A stretch of 7,118 nucleotides of DNA, taken from Sphingomonas sp. Its GTDB lineage: Bacteria; Pseudomonadota; Alphaproteobacteria; Sphingomonadales; Sphingomonadaceae. The notes below the pieces were generated by a model that was given only the letters and a program-made list of their open reading frames with translations, searched no databases and had not been told where the DNA came from. Each line of letters starts with the position of its first letter. Positions within the stretch are counted from its first letter, which is position 1. This document shows positions 1 through 5,041 of this stretch, in pieces. The position numbers and the translations under genes were made by a program. The DNA is taken from assembly GCA_013822915.1 (NCBI GenBank), contig PNLG01000404.1:1-7118 (forward strand), read 5' to 3'.

Positions 1-417
1 GCTGGCGTCGCGCTGCGCTTCGCGGCGCGGCGCGCGGTCAAGACGGGCGGCGGGGTCGATATTCTGGCGTTGGTCCCCGACACTGATTTCGTGCCATGGG
101 GCGGGGTTCAGGCAACGATGGCCGACGAGGCCCGCACCCATGCCGAGGCACTGGTCGCATCGGCGGCGGGCGCACTTATCACCGAATCGGGGTTGAAACC
201 CCGGATCACCGTGCATCAGGGGGACGCGCGCAAACTGATCCGACAGATGATCGCAACCAACCCCGAAATCGCAGCGCTTGTGCTCGCCGCCGCGCCCGGC
301 GGGCCGCCGGGGCCGCTGGTCGACCATTTCACCGGCGCCGATGTGGGCGCGCTGCCCGTGCCGGTGATGATCGTGCCCGGCTCGCTTTCGCCCGAGGCAA
401 TCGACCGGCTGAGCTGA
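1..417 (+). CDS. Universal stress protein (UspA-type), 3' part; 5' end outside window
   Basis: The frame is open from base 1 to the TGA at 415-417, giving 138 visible residues, so the gene starts left of the window. A possible TTG at 70 lies inside the fold and is not the likely start. The visible part reads as a single Usp domain lacking only its first strand. It has helix 1 (ALRFAARRAV), strand 2 (VDILALVPDT), a long helix (EARTHAEALVASAAG), strand 3 (ITVHQGD), an ARKLIRQMI helix, strand 4 (AALVLAAA) and the terminal strand VPVMIVPGS. Usp proteins are small cytoplasmic proteins that often bind ATP and help survival under stress. The usual ATP loop G-2x-G-9x-G(S/T) after strand 4 is degenerate here (APGGPPGPLVDHFTG), so nucleotide binding is doubtful. 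No close downstream partner: 118 bases separate it from the next gene. The family call is fairly confident from fold pattern; the specific role is unknown. Confidence 0.7.
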   Translation, partial: AGVALRFAARRAVKTGGGVDILALVPDTDFVPWGGVQATMADEARTHAEALVASAAGALITESGLKPRITVHQGDARKLIRQMIATNPEIAALVLAAAPGGPPGPLVDHFTGADVGALPVPVMIVPGSLSPEAIDRLS

Positions 418-535
418 GGACATTAACGCAAGCCGCTCCACGATAGCCATTCCATGGCCACTTTGCGGCCCCAAATCGCGCGAATAGCCCGATTACGCGG
501 GCGATGATGTGGCGCGGATGGCGAGGGGTTTGACG
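418..535. other. Intergenic region between the stress-protein and M16 genes
   Basis: These 118 bases hold no convincing gene. I see no strong rho-independent terminator after the TGA at 417: the best structures are a GGCC-7-GGCC pair around 457-470 and an imperfect CGCGAAT/ATTaCGCG dyad at 479-499, neither with a T-run. A promoter for the M16 gene should lie here, because the gap is too large for tight coupling, but no clear -35/-10 pair stands out. The last bases carry the ribosome site listed separately. Confidence 0.4.
523..528 (+). promoter_or_regulatory. Ribosome binding site that selects the ATG at 536
   Basis: GAGGGG lies 7 bases before the ATG at 536. The in-frame upstream candidates (GTG 509, ATG 518, TTG 530) either lack such spacing or overlap this site. 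Starting at 536 also places a clean signal peptide directly at the N terminus. Confidence 0.6.
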
Positions 536-1984
536 ATGCGGGTTGGGCCAATGCTGTTATCGCTGCTCGGCGCGGTCGCGCTCCTCGGCGCTGCGCCTGC
601 TCCCAAAAACGATTGGCGGCCGGTCGTCAGCGGGCGGCTGGCAAATGGCGTGCGTTACGCGATCCTGCCGCGCCGGGGCAGCGAGCCGGGAGTCGCGCTG
701 TTGATGCGCAACGAAGGCGGCTTCATCGCCGAACAGCGTCCCGGCGAGCGCGGGCTTGCACATCTGATCGAGCATTTATTCTTCCACAGCCCGACCAAGG
801 CCGCGCCCGATGACGTGCATCGCTTTTTACGGATCGGCCTGCCGCTGACGTTTTCCGCGCCGACTGCGGGGACGACAACATGGCGCGAATCCAATTATTT
901 CGTTTCGACCAAATCCGCTGCGCCGCACGGCCTCGACACCTTGTTGCGCCTGTTTCGCGAAGTCGCCACCGACCTGACCTTTCGCGCCGACACTGTCGCG
1001 GAGCAGCGCGCCGATGTGATGCGCGAGATGGCGTGGCGCAAACCGGGCAACGACACCTATGCGCGCTATATCGCCGCCGTCGCGCCGGGATCGCCCACGG
1101 ATGTGATCGACGCGCAAAACTCCGATGATGTGCCGACCGCGTCGATCGGCACGATCCGGAGGCTTTATCGGCGCCTCTACCAGCCACAGAACATGATGGT
1201 GGTCGTGGTCGGGCCAGTTGATCCGGTTCGGACCCGTGCGCTGATTGCCAAACGCTTTGGCGGATGGCGCGGCAGCGCACGCGCGACGCCGCGCACGGCC
1301 TATCCATCGTTCGACCCTGTGCGCATCACCCCCATCAGCGTCGCCGCCCTGCCCGAGGGGCGACGCAGCACGGTGATGACGGTCGTGATGCCAAACCCGC
1401 CTGTGCCCGCGTCGCGCACCGCACAGGCGGATGCCGCGATCCTCGACATGCTGGCGATGCGCGCGGTCGGTGACCGGCTGGCGCAGGGTCAGGCGGGGAA
1501 AGCGGGCGCCTTTATCGAGCATGGCGAAAATGGCCACCGGCTGATCATTCTGTGGGACGATATCACCGATGATCGCTGGGCGCAGTCCGTCACCAACCTG
1601 AAGCGCACCACCTGCGACCTGCGGGAAAACGGCTTTACCGATGCCGAATGGAATGCCGCGCGCCGCAATGTCCTCGACGAGTTGAAGCAACGTGCGCGGT
1701 CGATGGCGAGCGTGCCCAGTGTCGAGCTGGCCAAAGACCTGTCGCACGCGCTGGCCGATGGGCGGGCGCTGATCCCGCCCGACGAATTGCTGACGCGCGC
1801 GCGCCTCCTGCTCCCGGCGACCGATCGCGCCGCTGGCAGCCGTTGGTGGCGCAGCCAATGGACCGCCGCGCGCGAGCATCTGCGGGTCGAGGCACCCGCA
1901 CTCGCCACCGTCGCCGATCCGATTGCCGCCGTGCGCACCACCGCCGATGACGCAGTCGGCACCGCCTGCAAAATCCGCCGCTGA
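536..1984 (+). CDS. Exported M16 (insulinase/PqqL-like) zinc metallopeptidase, single half
   Basis: The product has 482 residues from the ATG at 536, chosen for its ribosome site and for the signal peptide it gives (MRVGPMLLSLLGAVALLGAAPA, cleavage probably near residue 22); a GTG at 509 would add nine residues. The inverted zinc motif HxxEH is HLIEH at residues 76-80. The distal acidic pair is E156 and E164 in AEQRADVMREM; by motif alignment with PqqL and insulinase, E164 is the likelier third zinc ligand. The chain contains one M16 N-domain (about residues 30-210) and one M16 C-domain (about 220-440), the size of a half-molecule rather than the roughly 900-residue full protease. M16 enzymes cut unfolded peptides in a closed chamber, and half-size members work as homo- or heterodimers with a second half that supplies Arg/Tyr. 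No such partner is adjacent. The usual NAYT substrate-strand motif is replaced by SAPT (residues 107-110). It may act with the M28 gene 79 bases downstream. The family call is secure; activity and substrate are unknown. Confidence 0.85.
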   Translation: MRVGPMLLSLLGAVALLGAAPAPKNDWRPVVSGRLANGVRYAILPRRGSEPGVALLMRNEGGFIAEQRPGERGLAHLIEHLFFHSPTKAAPDDVHRFLRIGLPLTFSAPTAGTTTWRESNYFVSTKSAAPHGLDTLLRLFREVATDLTFRADTVAEQRADVMREMAWRKPGNDTYARYIAAVAPGSPTDVIDAQNSDDVPTASIGTIRRLYRRLYQPQNMMVVVVGPVDPVRTRALIAKRFGGWRGSARATPRTAYPSFDPVRITPISVAALPEGRRSTVMTVVMPNPPVPASRTAQADAAILDMLAMRAVGDRLAQGQAGKAGAFIEHGENGHRLIILWDDITDDRWAQSVTNLKRTTCDLRENGFTDAEWNAARRNVLDELKQRARSMASVPSVELAKDLSHALADGRALIPPDELLTRARLLLPATDRAAGSRWWRSQWTAAREHLRVEAPALATVADPIAAVRTTADDAVGTACKIRR

Positions 1985-2063
1985 GCAGCGATTGGCAGCG
2001 CCTCCCCCAAATCCCTCCCCCAAACCCCTTGCCCTTACGCCGCGCGCGCGTCACGATGCGGGC
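1985..2063. other. Spacer between the M16 and M28 peptidase genes, with C-rich block
   Basis: The 79 bases between the peptidase genes contain a strongly strand-biased block. CCTCCCCCAAA occurs twice, at 2001-2011 and 2014-2024, with a 13-base period, and is followed by CCCC. The C tracts at 2004-2008, 2013-2015, 2017-2021 and 2025-2028 make a four-tract G-quadruplex motif on the minus strand. I see no clear promoter or T-tailed terminator, so the two genes could share a transcript. No purine-rich ribosome site precedes the ATG at 2064. Confidence 0.5.
2001..2024 (+). repeat. Two 11-base direct repeats (CCTCCCCCAAA)
   Basis: Identical copies lie at 2001-2011 and 2014-2024, separated by TC. 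They form most of the C-rich block between the two peptidase genes. Confidence 0.9.
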
Positions 2064-3356
2064 ATGCGCACCCTTTTCCTCGCTCCCGCCCTGATCGCTC
2101 TTGCCGCTGCCGCGAAAGCGCCCGATGCCCCCTCCCCCGCGCGGCTAAAGGCCGATGTGGAGGCGATGGTCGGGTTTGGCACCCGCAACACGCTTTCCTC
2201 CGCAACCGACCCCAAGCGCGGTATTGGTGCTGCCCGCAATTGGGCCGCGGCCCGGTTTGAGGCGATTGGCAAGGCGTGCGGCGGGTGCATTACCGTCGAG
2301 CGGATTTCGCGCAGCTTCACCGGCCCGCGCGCGCCCAATGGCGTGATTGTCGAAAATGTGCTCGGCATTCAGGCGGGACGCGACCCCAACCGCTTCATCA
2401 TCATCGGCGCGCATATCGACAGCCGCGGGTCGGACACGCTCGACATCACCAAAGACGCGCCGGGCGCCAATGACGACGCATCGGGCGTCGCGCTGGTGCT
2501 GGAAGCAGCGCGCCATCTGTCGAAGCAGAAATTCGATGCAACCATCGTTTACGCCGTCTTTTCGGGCGAGGAACAGGGGCTGTGGGGCGGCACTTTGCTG
2601 GCGGAGACAGCGCGCGACCGGGGTTGGGACATCTCCGCGATGCTCAACAATGACATTGTCGGGAACACACTGGGCCAAAACGGAATCCGCGTCGCCGACC
2701 GGGTGCGGGTGTTTTCGGAAGGCATTCGCGCGTCGGAGGATTTGCGCGCGCAGCTTGCCCGGCGCGCCAATGGCGGCGAGGATGACGGGCCGAGCCGCAC
2801 GCTCGCCAAGACCATCGACGACATTGCCGCCGCGCTTCCCGGCGGGCTCGACGTGTTTGTCGATCGCCGCCCCGACCGCTTTGGGCGCGGGGGCGATCAT
2901 GAACCGTTTCTGCGGCTCGGCTATCCGGCGGTGCGCTTTTCGGTGGGGGCGGAAAACTGGACGCAGCAGCATCAGGATCTGCGCCGCGAGGGCGGCATCG
3001 ATTATGGCGATACCGTCGACAAGATGGATTTCCCCTATCTGGCCAAAGTCACTGCGATCAACATCGCGACGATCCGCCGCCTGGCCGCGGCACCCGGCGC
3101 GCCAAAGGGAGTGACAATTTCGGGCGCGATCAGTTTCGACACCGACGTCAAATGGCAACCGGTGCCGGGTGCCGCCCGATACCGGGTTTACTGGCGGCGG
3201 ACGGATGCGGCGCGCTGGACCGGATCACGCATCGTCGCGGGAACCTCGGTAAAGCTGGTCAACACCTCGATCGACGACCACCTGTTTGCGGTCGCTGCGA
3301 TTGGCGCGGATGGCGCGGAAAGCCTGCCCGTGCTCGCGGGGCCGGAGCCCCGCTGA
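2064..3356 (+). CDS. Exported M28 di-zinc peptidase with C-terminal fibronectin-III-like domain
   Basis: The product has 430 residues. The ATG at 2064 is chosen because it begins a signal peptide (MRTLFLAPALIALAAAAKA); longer in-frame readings back to 1923 only add a proline-rich, non-exported-looking stretch overlapping the M16 gene. The Shine-Dalgarno is weak. The complete M28 (aminopeptidase S/Y-like) metal set is visible: H117 in GAHIDS with D119 beside it, bridging D137 in GANDDASG, catalytic base E169 and ligand E170 in FSGEEQG, D197 in NNDIVG, and H279 in GGDHEPF. The peptidase domain spans about residues 25-342. Residues 345-430 form a fibronectin-III-like beta domain (VKWQPVPGAARYRVYWRR, then DDHLFAVAAIGADG), common as a C-terminal addition in secreted M28 enzymes. 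C72 and C75 could form a disulfide. The family releases N-terminal residues or small peptides outside the cytoplasm; exact specificity cannot be read here. It lies downstream of, and may be co-transcribed with, the M16 gene, and is convergent with the next gene. Confidence 0.9.
   Translation: MRTLFLAPALIALAAAAKAPDAPSPARLKADVEAMVGFGTRNTLSSATDPKRGIGAARNWAAARFEAIGKACGGCITVERISRSFTGPRAPNGVIVENVLGIQAGRDPNRFIIIGAHIDSRGSDTLDITKDAPGANDDASGVALVLEAARHLSKQKFDATIVYAVFSGEEQGLWGGTLLAETARDRGWDISAMLNNDIVGNTLGQNGIRVADRVRVFSEGIRASEDLRAQLARRANGGEDDGPSRTLAKTIDDIAAALPGGLDVFVDRRPDRFGRGGDHEPFLRLGYPAVRFSVGAENWTQQHQDLRREGGIDYGDTVDKMDFPYLAKVTAINIATIRRLAAAPGAPKGVTISGAISFDTDVKWQPVPGAARYRVYWRRTDAARWTGSRIVAGTSVKLVNTSIDDHLFAVAAIGADGAESLPVLAGPEPR
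3336..3353. terminator. GC-rich hairpin between convergent genes, possible terminator
   Basis: GCGGGGC (3336-3342) and GCCCCGC (3347-3353) form a perfect 7-bp stem with a 4-base loop. The stem ends just before the M28 stop codon at 3354-3356. Read on the minus strand it begins 20 bases past the RcnB-like stop and has the loop C(UCCG)G, a member of the very stable UNCG tetraloop class. Neither strand has a T-run afterwards, so it is not a textbook intrinsic terminator. It may stabilise the 3' end of the minus transcript or help end it. Confidence 0.4.
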
Positions 3357-3372
3357 GCAATTCAGGGCCCGC

Positions 3373-4299
3373 TTAGCGGCAGCAGCAGCGCGGCTTGCGA
3401 TAAACCTTGCGGGCGGGCTTGCGATACACTTTGCGCTTGGCGGTAACATAGCGCGTTTCGGTGACATATTCGGTCACCGTCGTTGTCACGACCGGCGCCG
3501 ACTGGATCGTCACGGTAGAAACAGTGCCGGGCGGGCCCGCGGGATAGAATTGGCCGTTGACCGTCACGCCGCTGGCATAGCCGCCCGCGCTGTAAGTCTG
3601 ATAATAACCGCCAGCGGGCACTTGGGTGATTTGCGGTTGTTGATAGGTAACGACCGGCGTCGGTGCCTGGAGCGGCGGCTGGGGCGGCTGGGGCGCCTGG
3701 GTCCATGTGCCGGTATAGGTGCCCTCCCACCGACCGGGGGCGCTGTATTGGCCCTGATATCCCCCTTGCGGACCGCCGGCATAGGCGCCTTCATACCGGT
3801 CCCACCCGATATTGCCGACCGAGTCATAAACACGACCGCGATCGTCGATCATCACCGCATCATCATAATAGCGGATCCAGCGATAACCGCGGGGCGGCGT
3901 CGCCAGCCCGAAATAAGCGTAATCGTCGATGAAAAAGTTGGAGCCGATCCAGTAATTCGGCACGCGCCAACCGCGCACTGGGCGGCGATAAGCTGCCCAG
4001 CCACCGGGGGCGCGATAACCGCCCGCCCACCGACCGTTGATCTGCTCGCCCCAACGCGAGGCGCGTGGGCCCTGTGGCAATTGATTAAGCGTGTGGGCAG
4101 GCGGGCCCTGAACCGTGCTTGTCTGAACCTGCACTTGCGGGAGCGCGCTGCCGGTGGAGGTCACCTGCGGCGCTGTCGGCAGAGGCGCACCATATTGCGC
4201 ACCATATTGCGCTGCTGAAACGTCGAGTCGCTGCGCGGCCGCTGGCGTGGCACATGCGGCGGTGGAAAGAACAATCATCGCAATCAAGCGGCTTTGCAT
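3373..4299 (-). CDS. RcnB-family periplasmic protein with basic, Cys-ending tail
   Basis: The product has 308 residues from the ATG at 4299, which has AGGGAG 8 bases upstream and starts a signal peptide (MQSRLIAMIVLSTAACATPAAA, cleavage probably before QRLD). Upstream in-frame starts near 4416 add no export signal. Residues 27-95 are low-complexity Gln/Pro/Thr sequence including a QYGA duplication. Residues about 98-162 match the RcnB pattern (GWAAYRRPVRGW, IDDYAYFGL, PPRGYRWIRYYDDAVMID). RcnB in E. coli is a small periplasmic protein affecting nickel/cobalt homeostasis, but most family members are uncharacterised, so a metal role is only suggested. Residues 165-260 are Gly/Tyr/Pro/Gln-rich. 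The tail (275-308) is Thr/Val-rich, then carries two RKVYRKP heptads and ends CCCR. The total length is well above the core domain. The stop lies 16 bases from the convergent M28 stop. Confident for the family, low for function. Confidence 0.8.
   Translation of the reverse strand: MQSRLIAMIVLSTAACATPAAAQRLDVSAAQYGAQYGAPLPTAPQVTSTGSALPQVQVQTSTVQGPPAHTLNQLPQGPRASRWGEQINGRWAGGYRAPGGWAAYRRPVRGWRVPNYWIGSNFFIDDYAYFGLATPPRGYRWIRYYDDAVMIDDRGRVYDSVGNIGWDRYEGAYAGGPQGGYQGQYSAPGRWEGTYTGTWTQAPQPPQPPLQAPTPVVTYQQPQITQVPAGGYYQTYSAGGYASGVTVNGQFYPAGPPGTVSTVTIQSAPVVTTTVTEYVTETRYVTAKRKVYRKPARKVYRKPRCCCR
4185..4208. repeat. 12-bp tandem duplication inside the RcnB-like gene
   Basis: The unit GCGCACCATATT occurs at 4185-4196 and 4197-4208, with a further GCGC at 4209-4212. 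On the minus strand it encodes QYGA twice (residues 31-38), just after the signal peptide. It keeps the frame. Confidence 0.9.
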
Positions 4300-4307
4300 G
4301 GTAAACG

Positions 4308-4313
4308 CTCCCT
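4308..4313 (-). promoter_or_regulatory. Ribosome binding site for the RcnB-like gene
   Basis: AGGGAG on the minus strand lies 8 bases ahead of the ATG at 4299. It decides this start over longer in-frame readings. Confidence 0.7.
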
Positions 4314-4348
4314 GCTGGTCGCCGCCGCAACCCATTGGCGGGCAATCA

Positions 4349-4366
4349 GTTAACAGATTTGTTACC
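4349..4366. promoter_or_regulatory. AT-rich dyad upstream of the RcnB-like gene
   Basis: TAACA (4351-4355) and TGTTA (4360-4364) form an inverted repeat around GATT, extended by an outer G-C pair (4349/4366) across one mismatch. It sits about 50-67 bases before the RcnB-like start, within an AT-rich island (about 4344-4383) that stands out from its GC-rich surroundings. It is therefore a candidate promoter or operator; I cannot assign a regulator or exact -10/-35 boxes. Confidence 0.35.
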
Positions 4367-4389
4367 ATTTTCTGCCGATTTCCGCTAGT

Positions 4390-4405
4390 TGGCACCACTG
4401 TGCCA
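4390..4405. promoter_or_regulatory. Perfect inverted repeat TGGCAC-CACT-GTGCCA
   Basis: Six-base arms at 4390-4395 and 4400-4405 are separated by 4 bases. The site lies 28 bases past the msrC stop and about 90 bases ahead of the RcnB-like start, both on the minus strand. It could be an operator for the RcnB-like gene or a weak msrC 3' hairpin; no T-run follows, which favours the former slightly. Confidence 0.4.
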
Positions 4406-4433
4406 CTTTGGGGCAATGGCGGAGGACGCCGCG

Positions 4434-4913
4434 TTATAGGCGCGTCGCAAGCAGCGCGGCCAGCGCTTCCACCCCTGCTGCATCGGTCGCGTCGAAGCGC
4501 GCGGTCCGGGGGCTATCAAGGTCGATCACCGCAATCAGCACACCTTCGCGCACCACCGGCACCACCAGTTCCGACGCGCTATCGGCGTCGCAGGCGATAT
4601 GGCCCGGAAAGGCGTGGACATCCGCCACAAGCTGTGTCGTGCGGGTCGCCGCTGCGGTCCCGCAAACCCCCTGCCCCACGGGTATGCGGATGCACGCCGG
4701 TTTGCCCATGAATGGCCCGAGCACCAGCTCGACTCCGATCCGCCGGTAAAACCCCGCCCAATTCAGATCGGGCAGATATTGCCACATCAGCGCGGCGGCA
4801 TTGGCCATGTTCGCGACCGGATCAGGCTCGCTTGAGGTCAGCGCGTCCATTGCGCCAAGCAAATCTCGGTAGAGCGCGGGCTTGTCCGCTGTGTCGATCG
4901 CAAAGGCATACAT
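4434..4913 (-). CDS. msrC: Free methionine-(R)-sulfoxide reductase (GAF-domain fRMsr)
   Basis: The product has 159 residues and is a single GAF domain throughout. It reduces free methionine-(R)-sulfoxide to methionine in the cytoplasm, typically with thioredoxin as electron donor, protecting the methionine pool from oxidation. The family signature is nearly unbroken: NWAGFYRR (51-58), LVLGPFMGKPACIRIPVGQGVCGTA (63-87), DVHAFPGHIACDA (98-110), SELVVPV (114-120) and VIDLDSP (129-135). The three conserved cysteines are C74, C84 and C108, with C108 matching the catalytic one in E. coli MsrC (C118). E115, D131 and D133 fit the substrate-site acids. The ATG at 4913 gives MYAFAIDTADKP and the normal family length (E. 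coli about 165); an in-frame GTG at 4940 with AGGGG 10 bases upstream would add nine residues and cannot be excluded. The gene is divergent from acs across 128 bases. Confidence 0.93.
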   Translation of the reverse strand: MYAFAIDTADKPALYRDLLGAMDALTSSEPDPVANMANAAALMWQYLPDLNWAGFYRRIGVELVLGPFMGKPACIRIPVGQGVCGTAAATRTTQLVADVHAFPGHIACDADSASELVVPVVREGVLIAVIDLDSPRTARFDATDAAGVEALAALLATRL

Positions 4914-5041
4914 ACACCGGGATGTAGGTCGGCGGGCCACCGCGCGCCAGCCCCTGATCCGTTCGCTGTGCCAAAACCTGCGATCGCGCTTGCCTTGCCC
5001 GCCCGCATCGCGGCACAGTTGCGTCCGTCAAGGAGAGCGCG
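4914..5041. promoter_or_regulatory. Divergent msrC/acs promoter region
   Basis: This 128-base region separates the two divergent starts, so promoters for both must lie here or overlap the gene ends. I see no clear consensus -35/-10 pair. A TTGCCT at 4990-4995 is a possible acs -35, but no good -10 follows at 17 bases. A GCGATCGC palindrome is at 4980-4987 and is probably incidental in this base composition. Confidence 0.35.
5030..5035 (+). promoter_or_regulatory. Strong ribosome binding site for acs
   Basis: AAGGAG is placed 6 bases before the ATG at 5042, near-ideal complementarity and spacing. It fixes the acs start. Confidence 0.85.

Noticed and set aside
827..2023. Long minus-strand open frame (398 codons) opposite the M16 gene
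   Set aside because: It is a GC-rich mirror of the real gene: composition is Arg/Gly/Ala/His-rich with no domain pattern, while the plus strand encodes a clear M16 protease.
2145..3158. Minus-strand open frame (337 codons) opposite the M28 gene
   Set aside because: No recognisable motifs; the plus strand carries the complete M28 metal-ligand set.
3671..3701. G-rich plus-strand stretch opposite the PQPPQPP segment as a G-quadruplex
   Set aside because: Only three tracts reach three G or more within range and the fourth is GG, so it does not meet the standard rule; the bases are explained by proline codons.
3286..4218. Plus-strand open frame (310 codons) opposite the RcnB-like gene
   Set aside because: It overlaps the end of the M28 gene and has shadow-type composition. 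The minus strand has a ribosome site, signal peptide and RcnB core.
4239..4256. Lipoprotein signal (lipobox) in the RcnB-like protein at STAAC
   Set aside because: The -3 position is Thr rather than Leu/Val/Ile, and a good AxA cleavage site (TPAAA) follows a few residues later.
4350..4365. CtrA-type site (TTAA-N7-TTAA) in the AT-rich island
   Set aside because: TTAAC and TTACC are present, but the two halves do not match the consensus at the required 7-base spacing on either strand.
4390..4405. Sigma-54 (-24/-12) promoter suggested by TGGCAC
   Set aside because: On both strands the GG to GC spacing is 9 bases rather than 10 and the TTGC element is missing, so the site reads as a simple dyad.
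4299..4416. Longer N terminus for the RcnB-like protein from a start at 4416
   Set aside because: It would bury the signal peptide behind 39 unrelated residues and run through the dyads and the AT-rich region; the ATG at 4299 has a good ribosome site.
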